From CAJBVG01 sp044337515 (GTDB taxonomy: Bacteria > Bacteroidota > Bacteroidia > Sphingobacteriales > Sphingobacteriaceae), in NCBI GenBank assembly GCA_044337515.1, contig JBIINK010000004.1, forward strand, positions 11,796 through 75,795: a stretch of 64,000 nucleotides of DNA, in the 5' to 3' direction. Made by a program: the position numbers and the translations under genes. A model generated the notes under the pieces. That model did not search any database and was not told the origin of the DNA. It saw only the letters and a list, made by a program, of their open reading frames with translations. Below are positions 16,435-25,342 of the stretch, one piece after another; positions within the stretch are counted from its first letter, which is position 1, and every line of letters begins with the position of its first letter.

Positions 16435-17193
16435 TTACCATTCAGCTCCTGGAATAACACGATGCAAGTGTTGCATTTCTGCTAATAAAAACCCTAAATG
16501 TTCTGTATGTTTTCCATCTCTACTTCCACGTTGCATAAAAGTATCGGCGGGAATTTCTAATGTAGCTTCTGCAAAAACTTCTTTCACTTTTGCTAACCAC
16601 TGTTGATGAATAGTGGTTAAATCGAAAGTGATCTTTTCTTTCATCAACACTTCATCTACTTCATTCATTTCGAATAGCTCGCCTGAAAAACGATAAAGTT
16701 CATTTATCGCATCTTGTGCACGCTTATGACTTTCGCTCGTGCCATCGCCTAAGCGAATCAACCATTTCGAGGAATGACGTAAATGATAAGTGATTTCTTT
16801 TAATGCTTTAGCTGCAATTGCTGCTAATGTTTCATCGCTCGATTTTTGTAGTGCTGTGTATAAGTAAAAATCATATACATCCGCTAAAAAATGACGAACC
16901 ATTACGTATGCAAAATCTGGAGCAGGTTGTTCAGATAATAATGAATTATAAAAATCACGTTCTGCACGAAGAAAAGCTAAATCATCAGCTGTTCTATTTT
17001 TACCTTCTACTTCTCCAGCATATTGTAATAAATGGTTTGCATTCCCTATTAAATCGAGTGCAATATTAGAGCCAGCGATATCCTCTTCAATGAAAGGACC
17101 TTTACTGCTTTGTTCGGATAAACGATGACCTAAAAATAAATGATGATCACCTAATCGAAGTAAATATTTAAATAATGCTTCTTGTTTTGTCAT
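16435..17193 (-). CDS. paaC: PaaC: phenylacetyl-CoA epoxidase structural subunit
   Basis: PaaC is the catalytically inactive ferritin-like partner of PaaA in the multicomponent epoxidase. The 252-residue chain starts MTKQEALFKYLLRLGDHHLFLGHRLSEQ and includes the helical signature IALDLIGNANHLLQYAGEVEG and the LRHSSKWLIRLGDGTSESH region. This length and motif order are typical. It starts 2 bp after paaB and ends overlapping the paaD start, which fits tight translational coupling of paaABCD. Confidence 0.95.
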   Translation of the reverse strand: MTKQEALFKYLLRLGDHHLFLGHRLSEQSSKGPFIEEDIAGSNIALDLIGNANHLLQYAGEVEGKNRTADDLAFLRAERDFYNSLLSEQPAPDFAYVMVRHFLADVYDFYLYTALQKSSDETLAAIAAKALKEITYHLRHSSKWLIRLGDGTSESHKRAQDAINELYRFSGELFEMNEVDEVLMKEKITFDLTTIHQQWLAKVKEVFAEATLEIPADTFMQRGSRDGKHTEHLGFLLAEMQHLHRVIPGAEW

Positions 17194-17195
17194 GA

Positions 17196-17483
17196 TTACA
17201 TGTGTGTAATACCTTCTGGAACTGTGTAAAATGTAGGGTGACGATAAACTTTATCATCTGATGGGTCAAAGAAAGATGCAATATCTTCTGGAGAAGATGC
17301 TACAATTTCTGAAGCTGGTACAACCCATATGTTTGTGCCTTCGCTTCTTCTGCAATAAAGATCACGTGCATTTTGCAATGCCATTTCTTTGTCGTGTGCA
17401 TGAACCGAACCACTATGTTTGTGTGGTTGGCCTGGTTTACTTTGCACAAATACTTCCCATAGTATTCCTTGTGAATCGCTCAT
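17196..17483 (-). CDS. paaB: PaaB: phenylacetyl-CoA epoxidase subunit
   Basis: PaaB is the small bridging subunit of the epoxidase. The start at 17483 (MSDSQGILWEVFVQSKPGQPHKH) gives 95 residues, the normal PaaB length. Upstream in-frame codons as far as 17558 lie within paaA and are not used. Diagnostic features are HKHSGSVHAHDKEMALQNARDLYCRR and the C-terminal FYTVPEGITHM. It starts 4 bp after the paaA stop. Confidence 0.95.
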   Translation of the reverse strand: MSDSQGILWEVFVQSKPGQPHKHSGSVHAHDKEMALQNARDLYCRRSEGTNIWVVPASEIVASSPEDIASFFDPSDDKVYRHPTFYTVPEGITHM

Positions 17484-17487
17484 AATA

Positions 17488-18438
17488 TTATGCTGCTTTA
17501 GTGTTGTTTTTTTGTTTTTCTGCATATGCATTCGCTGCTTCACGAACCCAAGCACCATCTGTGTGTGCTTTTAGTTTAGCAGTCATGCGTTCTTTGTTAC
17601 ATGGACCATTTCCTTTTACCACATTCCAAAATTCATTCCAATCTATTGGACCGAAATCGTATCCGTTTTTCTCATCATTCCATTTCAAATCTTTATCAGG
17701 CACTACTAAACCAATATGCTCAGCTTGTGGTACTGTTTGATTCACGAAACGTTGACGAAGTTGATCGTTTGTTTCGCGTTTGATTTTCCATTTTAATGCA
17801 TTTCCAGTATTTGGAGATTCATCATCTTTCGGACCGAACATCATTAAGCTAGGCCACCACCAACGTTCAATAGCATCTTGTGCCATTGCTTTTTGTTCTG
17901 GTGTTCCTTTAGCTAATACGCACATGATTTCATAACCCTGGCGTTGATGAAAAGATTCCTCCTTGCAGATTCTAACCATGGCACGAGCATAAGGACCATA
18001 AGAAGTACGTTGTAACATTACTTGGTTCATAATGGCTGCACCATCTACTAACCAACCAATAGCTCCAATATCTGCCCACGTTAACGTAGGGTAATTGAAA
18101 ATTGATGAATATTTTGCTTTACCAGTGTGAAGTTGATCTAAAAGCTCTTCTCTGGTGATTCCCATTGACTCTGCTGCACTGTATAAGTACAATCCGTGAC
18201 CACCTTCGTCCTGCACTTTAGCCAAAAGAACCATCTTACGACGTAAACTTGGAGCACGCGTAATCCAGTTGCCTTCAGGCAACATTCCTATAATTTCAGA
18301 ATGAGCATGTTGTGAAATCTGTCTGATTAGGTGCTTTCTGTATTGCTCAGGCATCCAATCTTTAGGCTCAATCATCTCATTTTTAGCTAGTTTGTTTTCA
18401 AACCAAGCTTCTAATTCTTGTTCGTTTAAATGCGACAT
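17488..18438 (-). CDS. paaA: PaaA: phenylacetyl-CoA epoxidase catalytic subunit
   Basis: This is the di-iron catalytic subunit that epoxidises the aromatic ring of phenylacetyl-CoA. The 316-residue chain has carboxylate-histidine iron motifs in VQDEGGHGLYLYSAAE (around residue 72) and ICKEESFHQRQGYE (around residue 157). The RWWWPSLMMFGPKD block is also characteristic. It is the first gene of the minus-strand paa operon, and an exact TAnnTTTG element lies about 20 bp upstream of the ATG. Confidence 0.97.
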   Translation of the reverse strand: MSHLNEQELEAWFENKLAKNEMIEPKDWMPEQYRKHLIRQISQHAHSEIIGMLPEGNWITRAPSLRRKMVLLAKVQDEGGHGLYLYSAAESMGITREELLDQLHTGKAKYSSIFNYPTLTWADIGAIGWLVDGAAIMNQVMLQRTSYGPYARAMVRICKEESFHQRQGYEIMCVLAKGTPEQKAMAQDAIERWWWPSLMMFGPKDDESPNTGNALKWKIKRETNDQLRQRFVNQTVPQAEHIGLVVPDKDLKWNDEKNGYDFGPIDWNEFWNVVKGNGPCNKERMTAKLKAHTDGAWVREAANAYAEKQKNNTKAA

Positions 18439-18457
18439 AGTGTTGTATTGCTTATGA

Positions 18458-18465
18458 CAAATTTA
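18458..18465 (-). promoter_or_regulatory. Putative -7 element for the paa operon
   Basis: TAAATTTG matches TAnnTTTG exactly and lies 19 nt upstream of the paaA ATG. No well-spaced TTG (-33) is obvious. The 148 bp between paaA and paaE should hold both divergent promoters. Confidence 0.5.
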
Positions 18466-18586
18466 TAAAAATAATGCAATCTTGAAATAGAAAACGCTTA
18501 TTAGTAATCGTTCAAAAAAAGCACAATTATTAACATCATTGTTCCAAAACGAATCCTTTTTTTATTTTTACGAACAAATTAGAGAA

Positions 18587-19657
18587 ATGGCAAAATTTCA
18601 CCCTTTAAAAGTAGCCGATATTCGTAAAGAAACGGCAGATAGTGTTAGTGTAGCTTTTGATATACCTCAAGAGTTCTTAAATGAATACCAATACACTCAA
18701 GGTCAGTACGTAACGCTTAAAATGACTATCGCCGGCGAAGAAATTCGCAGGTCTTATTCGTTGTGTAGTAGCCCAAATGCTGATTCAGATTTTCGAATTG
18801 CTGCCAAAAAAGTGAAAGATGGTCGTATGTCTGTTTACTTAAATGAAAATTTGAAAATAGGTGATGTTGTTGAGGTAATGACCCCAATGGGTAATTTTTA
18901 TCACCTAAAATCAGTTAAAAACAAAAACATTGTGCTTTTTGCTGGAGGATCTGGCATTACACCAATGCTATCTATCATAAAAACCCTTCTTCTAGAAGAT
19001 GACTCTTGTCGATTAACACTGTTCTACGGAAATCAAAACGAAGAAGCAACCATATTTAACGGTGAATTAAATTCGATATCGGCAAAACACGCTGATCGAT
19101 TTACCTTGATTTCAGTTTTAGACCAAGCTCCTAGTAATCATCCTACTTTATATACAGGATTAATGACAAAAGAAAAGGTTTTAGCCTTAATTGAAAATCA
19201 CGTTGGTTTGGACTTAGATAATGAGTTCTTTATTTGTGGACCAACTCCAATGATGAAAAACGTTGAAGAGGCATTAACCTCATTAAAACTTGCAAAAGAA
19301 AAAATCCACTTAGAATATTTCACTTCAACTTTAGATGCTAATACCAGCGCAACTCCTGCTGTTGCTGGAGAAAAAGTAGTTGCACAAGTAACGGTGATTA
19401 TGGATGGTGATGAAACCACTTTTGAACTAGCATCTGATGGAAAAAACATATTAGATGCATCGATGGATCAAGATGTTGATGTACCTTTTTCTTGTAAAGG
19501 TGGCGTATGCTGTACTTGTAGAGCTAAACTAATTGAAGGTAAAGTAAGCATGAAAGTTAATTACGCTTTAACAGAAGAAGAAGTTGCTGAAGGTTTCATT
19601 TTGACTTGCCAAGCACATCCACTAACACCTGTGGTTATTGTAGATTACGACGTTTAA
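18587..19657 (+). CDS. paaE: PaaE: phenylacetyl-CoA epoxidase reductase
   Basis: PaaE passes electrons from NADPH through FAD and a plant-type [2Fe-2S] centre to PaaA. The ATG at 18587 (MAKFHPLKVADIRKET) is preferred over an upstream ATG at 18539 and gives 356 residues, the family length. The FAD-binding motif RRSYSLCSS is near residue 54, the NAD-binding domain begins near IVLFAGGSGITPM, and the ferredoxin cysteines appear as CKGGVCCTC with a fourth Cys in LTCQAH. It is divergent from paaABCD rather than in the same transcript, which is a variation on the usual paaABCDE order. Confidence 0.95.
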   Translation: MAKFHPLKVADIRKETADSVSVAFDIPQEFLNEYQYTQGQYVTLKMTIAGEEIRRSYSLCSSPNADSDFRIAAKKVKDGRMSVYLNENLKIGDVVEVMTPMGNFYHLKSVKNKNIVLFAGGSGITPMLSIIKTLLLEDDSCRLTLFYGNQNEEATIFNGELNSISAKHADRFTLISVLDQAPSNHPTLYTGLMTKEKVLALIENHVGLDLDNEFFICGPTPMMKNVEEALTSLKLAKEKIHLEYFTSTLDANTSATPAVAGEKVVAQVTVIMDGDETTFELASDGKNILDASMDQDVDVPFSCKGGVCCTCRAKLIEGKVSMKVNYALTEEEVAEGFILTCQAHPLTPVVIVDYDV

Positions 19658-19660
19658 CCG

Positions 19661-19745
19661 TGTAGTGGGTAATGAGTAATGGGTATTGAGTAATTTATAA
19701 ATTATTTAATTACTCAATACTCACTACCCACTACTCAATACCCCT
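19661..19745. repeat. Intergenic quasi-palindromic word array
   Basis: GTAGTGGGTAATGAGTAATG-type words are mirrored by TACTCAATACTCACTACCCA around an AT-rich centre. It separates paaE from the SDR gene and ends 6 bp before the SDR start. Confidence 0.88.
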
Positions 19746-19750
19746 AAAAT

Positions 19751-20458
19751 ATGAACATCATCATCACCGGTGCATCAAGCGGAATCGGATTCGAAGCCGC
19801 ATTGGAATGGATTAAAGATTCAGAACATACGGTTGTCGCTATCGCTAGAAATATTGATAAGCTTAAGCGTCTGCACCAAATCGCAAAAGAACTAAATCCA
19901 GAATGCAATTTAATTCCTGTACAATTTGATATTGTAAGTGGTGACTATGAGCAAGGATTAATTCCATTTTTAATTCAAAAATTAGATGGCAAAATAGATG
20001 TGCTTGTTAATAATGCTGGAGAGCTAATTAATAAACCATTTTTAGAGCAAACCGATGAAGATTGGTATCATATGTTTGATAGTAATATACTCGGGCATGT
20101 TCATATGGTTCGTTATTTAGCACCTTACATGAATGAAGGCTCACACATCCTAAACATTAGTAGCATGGGAGGTTTCCAAGGATCTGATAAGTTTGTTGGA
20201 TTGAGTTCTTACTCTAGCATGAAGGCTGCACTTTGTAATTTTACAGAGCTACTCGCTGTTGAATTACAACACCTAAAAATTTCAGTTAATTGCCTAGCAT
20301 TAGGCTCAGCTCAAACAGAGATGTTAGAGCGTTCTATGCCAGGTTATGAGTCGCCAATTATGGCATTTGAAATGGGTAAGTATGTTGCAGATTTTGCCTT
20401 AACTGGACACAAGTTTTTTAATGGGAAGATTTTGCCAGTGGCCTTGCTGAATCCGTAG
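19751..20458 (+). CDS. Short-chain dehydrogenase/reductase (SDR)
   Basis: This classical SDR has 235 residues. The cofactor motif is TGASSGIG (residues 6-13), the structural NNAG motif is near residue 88, and the catalytic Ser-Tyr-Lys set appears as NISSMGG and YSSMK. The substrate cannot be told from sequence. It follows paaE on the same strand, so a side role in aromatic or fatty-acid metabolism is possible. It is shorter than most SDRs by about 10 residues at the C-terminus (ends KILPVALLNP). Confidence 0.88.
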   Translation: MNIIITGASSGIGFEAALEWIKDSEHTVVAIARNIDKLKRLHQIAKELNPECNLIPVQFDIVSGDYEQGLIPFLIQKLDGKIDVLVNNAGELINKPFLEQTDEDWYHMFDSNILGHVHMVRYLAPYMNEGSHILNISSMGGFQGSDKFVGLSSYSSMKAALCNFTELLAVELQHLKISVNCLALGSAQTEMLERSMPGYESPIMAFEMGKYVADFALTGHKFFNGKILPVALLNP

Positions 20459-20460
20459 TA

Positions 20461-20563
20461 GGGACAAAAGACAATGGAGAATGGACGCTGGACAATGGAT
20501 ACTGGACAAAAGACAATGGACAAAAAATAACTTAGTAACCCAATAACTTAGTAACTTAATAAT
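20461..20563. repeat. Two adjacent word arrays (GACAATGGA and AACTTAGTAA)
   Basis: Degenerate GACAAAAGACAATGGA/GGACAATGG words fill 20463-20526. AACTTAGTAACCCAATAACTTAGT words follow to about 20560. The two arrays are unrelated in sequence. They lie between the convergent SDR and OsmC genes. Confidence 0.75.
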
Positions 20564-20566
20564 AAA

Positions 20567-21031
20567 TTAAAATTGAATAGTTGGTAAATGCAACACAGGA
20601 AAATTTACTGAATTAACAATGAAACATTTTTTATTTGCTTCTTCGTGAAGTTTAATGGCGAGTTCAACTTTAGTAACATCGGTAATCGTGATTGTTGGTT
20701 TTAAAATTACTTCCTTGAATTTTCCTCCACCTGTTAATGCTTCTTCCATCACACCTTCTGCATCGTCAATATAATTCGTAACAATAATTCCATTATCTGC
20801 ACAAAAATGGAAATACCACAACATATGGCAAGTAGATAAAGCAGATAGCAACATCTCTTCTGGGTTGTATTTACTGGCATCTCCACGAAAAGCTGGATCT
20901 GCGGAGCCAAATAAATCTTGTTTACCTTCCGCAGAAATAATGTGGTCTCTACTATAGGCATCGTACTTACTTGTACCTGTGCCTAAATTACCTGTCCAAG
21001 TTATTTTTAGTTTATAATGGTGTTGTTTCAT
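20567..21031 (-). CDS. OsmC family peroxiredoxin-like protein
   Basis: This is a 154-residue OsmC/Ohr-fold protein. The two redox cysteines of the family are seen in ALSTCHMLWY (about residue 68) and KKCFIVNSVNFPV (about residue 136), with the usual NPEEMLLSALSTCHM context. Such proteins reduce organic hydroperoxides, which fits protection of cells running oxygenase-dependent aromatic catabolism. It is transcribed toward the SDR gene and stands alone between repeat DNA and the carbonic anhydrase gene. Confidence 0.88.
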   Translation of the reverse strand: MKQHHYKLKITWTGNLGTGTSKYDAYSRDHIISAEGKQDLFGSADPAFRGDASKYNPEEMLLSALSTCHMLWYFHFCADNGIIVTNYIDDAEGVMEEALTGGGKFKEVILKPTITITDVTKVELAIKLHEEANKKCFIVNSVNFPVLHLPTIQF

Positions 21032-21081
21032 GATAAAATAAATTTAACAATATTCAATCACAATACAAATTCAAACAACTA

Positions 21082-21738
21082 CTATTTAAAGGAAACTTTA
21101 CCGGTGGACAATTCATACAAAGCGCCAAATACTTTTACATGATTATGTTCTATGGATTCTTCTAAAATTGGTTTAGAATGCTTTAATAAATTTACGCAAT
21201 GAAGTATATTGGCCTCCACTGCAAGAGGAACACTTGATTTATCCTTGGCTAATATTGCTTGCTCTTCTTTCTCCTCTTTTATATATTCTAAGATTTTACT
21301 GATATGATCATTGTGTTTTTTCCCATCATCTTCTATAAATGCTTTAATTGCACCACAATTCTCATGGCCTAGTACAATTATTAATTTACAATGCAAATGT
21401 TCCACAGCATACTCTATACTTCCCAACTCTAAATCACCAATAACATTTCCAGCAGTACGAATAGAAAAAATATCACCTAAGCCTTGATCGAAAATAATTT
21501 CTGGAGTTACACGAGAATCAGAGCAGCTTACTACTATTGCAAATGGATGTTGCTCCGACTGTATTTCCTGAACCCTTAGCATGCTCTCATCTGGATGTAT
21601 AGATTTCCCATTAATAAATCTATTATTGCCATCTATTAATTTTTGCAAATGAGAATTTTGAGTAGAAGTGGGCTCTTGTGCAATTGCCAAAACTGTTACT
21701 AAAAATAACAAGTTTAATAAAAGAAAAACTTTTTTCAT
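21082..21738 (-). CDS. Secreted beta-class carbonic anhydrase
   Basis: This enzyme interconverts CO2 and bicarbonate. Zinc ligands are in SCSDSRV and GHENCGAI, the beta-CA Cys-(Asp-Arg)...His-x-x-Cys pattern. I choose the ATG at 21738 (MKKVFLLLNLLFLVTVLAIAQ), which gives a clean signal peptide, so it works in the periplasm. The N-terminal extension HLQKLIDGNNRFINGKS is the common beta-CA helix. It is a separate transcription unit between OsmC and the flavin reductase gene. Confidence 0.9.
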   Translation of the reverse strand: MKKVFLLLNLLFLVTVLAIAQEPTSTQNSHLQKLIDGNNRFINGKSIHPDESMLRVQEIQSEQHPFAIVVSCSDSRVTPEIIFDQGLGDIFSIRTAGNVIGDLELGSIEYAVEHLHCKLIIVLGHENCGAIKAFIEDDGKKHNDHISKILEYIKEEKEEQAILAKDKSSVPLAVEANILHCVNLLKHSKPILEESIEHNHVKVFGALYELSTGKVSFK

Positions 21739-21819
21739 ATTGAAATACACTTAAGTAAAGAAAGACGACTACGTATTAGTCGTTGTTAATTATTTTTGGG
21801 TGTATTTAAAATTTATTTA

Positions 21820-22686
21820 CTAATTAATACTTGATATTAATAATTTCCAAGCATCAATAACATTATTATTATCTAAGAATTCTTTTGCAATTAAATGAAT
21901 TTGATTTTCACTTAACTTACCATAAAGATGTTGCAATTCAATTATCTCTGGATCTTCTAATGTAGGTATTACTTCAACATTCCCAAGTTGTCCCAGATTA
22001 TTTCCGGTTAATACTTTAGAGTTTTTTATTTTATCGGGTAAGACATCTACACCAATTCCCATCGTAGTTAATGGCTTAGCTACTTGGAATAAAGATTCTT
22101 TTGTAACACGTGAATACCAATCGCCACCTAATCTAGCAACATGATCCATCTTTAGTTGATCTATTTTTCCATCAGCATCTAGTACATCTTCTGAAATATG
22201 CATGGCAATAACTTCTGCTAAAACAAGATTCCCAGCTCCTGGCGTTTCTGCTAACGCAATTACATCACGAACAATACATTCGAATTGAACTGGTGCTTCT
22301 TTAACTCTTGGTGGGCGAATATAATCTGATTTCAATTCGGTGAATCCTGCCTTTATAAACTCATTCACACCTTTAGGATAATCTGTACTCGACAAAGAGG
22401 TTTGTTGCACCATATCATAATTCACAATATTGATGGTGCACTCTTTAATTTTTAACACATTATCTAAAGTATGCTTCGTAGTATTATCACGAACTCGACG
22501 AGCAGGAGAAAACACTAAAATTGGAGGGTTCGAACTGAATAAATTAAAGAATGAGAACGGACTTAAATTCACATTCCCCTCTTCGTCAATCGTACTCACA
22601 AAAGCAATAGGTCGGGGTGCTACAGCATATTGCAAAAACATTTGTATTTGCTGTGGACTTAGGTCTTTTATTTGCAGGGTTTTCAT
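21820..22686 (-). CDS. Flavin reductase-like flavoprotein of the homogentisate cluster
   Basis: This 288-residue protein of the DIM6/NTAB flavin reductase family has the FMN-binding features APRPIAFVSTIDEEGNVNLSPFSFFN at residues 27-52 and FECIVRDVIAL...NLVLAEV. A C-terminal helical extension of about 80 residues follows. Homologues often accompany hmgA/hppD/FAH genes in Bacteroidota; the precise reaction is not known to me. It lies downstream of the FAH-family gene on the same strand, with a quasi-palindromic array between them. Confidence 0.8.
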   Translation of the reverse strand: MKTLQIKDLSPQQIQMFLQYAVAPRPIAFVSTIDEEGNVNLSPFSFFNLFSSNPPILVFSPARRVRDNTTKHTLDNVLKIKECTINIVNYDMVQQTSLSSTDYPKGVNEFIKAGFTELKSDYIRPPRVKEAPVQFECIVRDVIALAETPGAGNLVLAEVIAMHISEDVLDADGKIDQLKMDHVARLGGDWYSRVTKESLFQVAKPLTTMGIGVDVLPDKIKNSKVLTGNNLGQLGNVEVIPTLEDPEIIELQHLYGKLSENQIHLIAKEFLDNNNVIDAWKLLISSIN

Positions 22687-22690
22687 TATT

Positions 22691-22793
22691 TTTGAGTAAT
22701 GAGTAATGAGTAGTGGGTAGTGAGTAATGGGTAATTTTAAAAATTATATAAATAAATAATTTCTCATTACCCATTACTCAATACTCATTACCC
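22691..22793. repeat. Intergenic quasi-palindromic word array
   Basis: TTGAGTAATGAGTAATGAGT and GTGGGTAGTGAGTAATGGGT words are mirrored by TCTCATTACCCATTACTCAA and TACTCATTACCC. The right arm runs into the end of the FAH-family gene, whose stop lies at 22788. Confidence 0.88.
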
Positions 22794-23786
22794 TTTTTTA
22801 AGTTTCAAAATAGAAAAATCTGAATTCTCTTTAATTATTGTATTACTTAATCTACCTAGTCCAGCAATTTCCATTTCAACAACATCACCGTCCTTTAACC
22901 ATTGGGGTTGGTATGATTTATCATTTAACAATCCAGTACCATTAAGCTCTAAGAAGCAACCTGTACCAACTGTTCCAGAACCAATAACATCGCCTGGTAA
23001 AATATCTGCACCATAAGCACAACGTTCAATAATTTCTGCAAAGGTCCAATCCATATCGGCAACATTTCCATTAGAAACTTCCACGCCGTTTACCCAACAT
23101 TTCATGTTGAGTTTATAATTATTTCCTACATGATGATCTTTAGCAGGTACCATGTATTCTGCAAGTTCATCTGGAGTAACCAACCAAGGACCAATTACTG
23201 TAGAAAAATCTTTTCCCTTCGCTGGACCAAGATTTAATAGCATCTCTTCCATTTGCAAGGTACGAGCACTCATATCATTCATTATGCAATATCCAGCAAT
23301 ATATTCATCCGCTTCAGCAGCACGAATATTTCTACCTTTTTTACCTATAACTGCTGCTATTTCTAATTCGAAATCTAATTTTTCGAAATGATCTGGCATG
23401 CAATGTATTTCTCCAGGACCTTGGATAGCATTGTGATTTGTAAAATAAAATATTGGATATTGGTCAAATTCTTGAATCATTTCTACTCCACGGTTTCGGC
23501 GAGCCGAAGCCACATGTTGACGAAAGGCATAACCATCTCTGCAAGAAGTTGGATGAGGAACTGGCGCCATTATTTCAAAAAATACTTCCTCTCTAGCTTC
23601 AATCGAACCATCTTTAATTCCATTGTTTACAGCATGTGCACGTTCCATTAATTCTTCTCCACCCCACAAGAATTCATTCATTGTGTTTGGGATTAATTTA
23701 TCTTCAGAATGTAGGTTGAAAATATGTCCGCGAACAAATACACCTAATTTTTCTGCATCTTCGGTTTTATAGGATACTAACTTCAT
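22788..23786 (-). CDS. Fumarylacetoacetate hydrolase family protein
   Basis: It probably catalyses the last step of tyrosine degradation, cleaving fumarylacetoacetate to fumarate and acetoacetate. The 332 residues show the FAH metal-site pattern: DFELEIAAVIGKKGRN (about residues 137-152), GYCIMNDMSART, and GPAKGKDFSTVIGPWLVTPDEL. It is shorter than the roughly 420-residue classical FahA and is of the bacterial short FAH type, so another acylpyruvase activity is possible. Divergence from hmgA and hppD supports the fumarylacetoacetase call. A maleylacetoacetate isomerase is not seen in the window. Confidence 0.85.
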   Translation of the reverse strand: MKLVSYKTEDAEKLGVFVRGHIFNLHSEDKLIPNTMNEFLWGGEELMERAHAVNNGIKDGSIEAREEVFFEIMAPVPHPTSCRDGYAFRQHVASARRNRGVEMIQEFDQYPIFYFTNHNAIQGPGEIHCMPDHFEKLDFELEIAAVIGKKGRNIRAAEADEYIAGYCIMNDMSARTLQMEEMLLNLGPAKGKDFSTVIGPWLVTPDELAEYMVPAKDHHVGNNYKLNMKCWVNGVEVSNGNVADMDWTFAEIIERCAYGADILPGDVIGSGTVGTGCFLELNGTGLLNDKSYQPQWLKDGDVVEMEIAGLGRLSNTIIKENSDFSILKLKKG

Positions 23787-23802
23787 AGTGTTTGAATTTT
23801 CT

Positions 23803-23810
23803 CAAAACTA
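23803..23810 (-). promoter_or_regulatory. Putative -7 element for the FAH-family gene
   Basis: TAGTTTTG matches TAnnTTTG exactly and lies 16 nt upstream of the ATG at 23786. Confidence 0.45.
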
Positions 23811-23940
23811 ATAAATAAATGCATAACCATTTATGACCTATTCCATTTGTTTAAATAAAAATAACATCTATATTAGTCGCCCTAACACCTTATGCGAATA
23901 AAACAATCATATCTATGGCATTCTGCCGAAACTGCGTTTC

Positions 23941-23982
23941 TATTCTTATCTAGAATACTCAGTAAGATTGTGTTCGCACAAT
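23941..23982. promoter_or_regulatory. Two dyads in the divergent homogentisate control region
   Basis: TATTCT-N5-AGAATA (23941-23957) and the perfect ATTGTG-TTCG-CACAAT (23967-23982) lie in the 286-bp gap between the FAH-family gene and hmgA. They are candidate operators for coordinated tyrosine control. No regulator gene is adjacent, so the binding protein is unknown. Confidence 0.4.
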
Positions 23983-24072
23983 ATTCTCTATAAAAGCTTC
24001 TTTCTCAAGTAGAAATTCTGCTTTTATTCAAAAAAATTACTAATTTTCAGTTGTTATTATTTATAAACTAAT

Positions 24073-25239
24073 ATGCCTATATACCACAAATTGGGGCAAA
24101 TCCCACACAAGCGACATGTCATCTTCCGTAAACCTGATGGCAAATTATATGCAGAAGAACTCGTTTCAACAGAAGGGTTTTCCAATGTATATTCTCTGAT
24201 TTATCATTGCCACCCTCCTACAATTGTAAAAGAGCTTGGCGAACCATATTCAGTAGAACCTAAAATTGCTCGCGAAAAACATCTGAAAAGCACTAGTTTA
24301 AAAGGCTTTCAGATTAAACCAGAAGATGATTATTTGAAATCACGTAAGCCAGTACTTGTGAATTCAGATTTACATATTTCTTTGGCTGCACCAAGAAAAT
24401 CAATGACTGATTATTTCTTTAAGAATTCTCAGGCAGATGAAATGATTTTTGTGCACGTAGGTTCTGGAACTTTAAAAACAGGTTATGGTAAAATAAAATT
24501 CGAATACGGTGATTACCTTGTTATTCCTAGAGGAACCATCTATCAAATGGAATTTAATGATGAAAACAATAGACTTTTCATCGTTGAATCTTTCACTCCA
24601 ATTACCTCTCCTAAACGTTATCGTAATAACGTAGGTCAATTACTAGAGCACTCCCCATTCTGTGAGCGTGATATGAAATTACCTCAAGATCTAGAATGTA
24701 TTGATGAAACAGGTGATTTTAAAGTATTAATTAAAAAACAAGGATTGATTTATCCATATACCTACGGTACTCATCCATTCGATTTTGTTGGATGGGATGG
24801 ATTCCATTACCCTTGGGCAATATCAATTCACGATTTCGAACCTATTACAGGACGAGTACATCAACCACCTCCAGTACACCAAATGTTCGAAGCACATAAC
24901 TTCGTTGTATGTTCATTCGTACCTCGTAAATACGACTATCACCCAGATGCAATACCTGCTCCGTATAACCATAGTAATGTGGATTCTGACGAAGTATTGT
25001 ACTATGTTGATGGTGATTTTATGAGTAGAAAAAGCGTTGAAAAAGGACAAATCACACTTCACCCTGGAGGTATTCCACATGGACCACATCCAGGTACTGT
25101 TGAACGATCTATTGGTAAAGAACGTACAGAAGAATTAGCTGTTATGGTTGATCCATTCCGTCCACTTATGCTTACCGAAGATGCAGTAGGCATTGAAGAT
25201 CCGAGTTATTACATTAGTTGGTTGGAAGACCATAGTTAA
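24073..25239 (+). CDS. hmgA: Homogentisate 1,2-dioxygenase
   Basis: This enzyme opens the homogentisate ring to maleylacetoacetate using Fe(II). The 388-residue length and the N-terminus MPIYHKLGQIPHKRHVIFRK are typical of the Bacteroidota type. The cupin-like segment EMIFVHVGSGTLKTGYGKIKFEYGDYLVIPRGT is present, and metal ligands are expected in the HPGGIPHGPHPG stretch at about residues 329-340. It is followed by hppD on the same strand with a tandem array between them. Confidence 0.95.
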   Translation: MPIYHKLGQIPHKRHVIFRKPDGKLYAEELVSTEGFSNVYSLIYHCHPPTIVKELGEPYSVEPKIAREKHLKSTSLKGFQIKPEDDYLKSRKPVLVNSDLHISLAAPRKSMTDYFFKNSQADEMIFVHVGSGTLKTGYGKIKFEYGDYLVIPRGTIYQMEFNDENNRLFIVESFTPITSPKRYRNNVGQLLEHSPFCERDMKLPQDLECIDETGDFKVLIKKQGLIYPYTYGTHPFDFVGWDGFHYPWAISIHDFEPITGRVHQPPPVHQMFEAHNFVVCSFVPRKYDYHPDAIPAPYNHSNVDSDEVLYYVDGDFMSRKSVEKGQITLHPGGIPHGPHPGTVERSIGKERTEELAVMVDPFRPLMLTEDAVGIEDPSYYISWLEDHS

Positions 25240-25342
25240 TGTGCTAATGCGGCAATGTGCTAATAAATAAAATAATACATAATACATAATACATAATACA
25301 TAATACATAATACATAATACATAATACATAATACATAATAGA
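25240..25342. repeat. GTGCTAAT words and a 7-bp AATACAT array before hppD
   Basis: Two copies of AATGTGCTAAT start the gap. Then AATACAT repeats about 9.5 times from 25274 to 25340, ending 2 bp before the hppD ATG. The array replaces any ribosome-binding site and occupies the whole translational leader. Confidence 0.95.
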
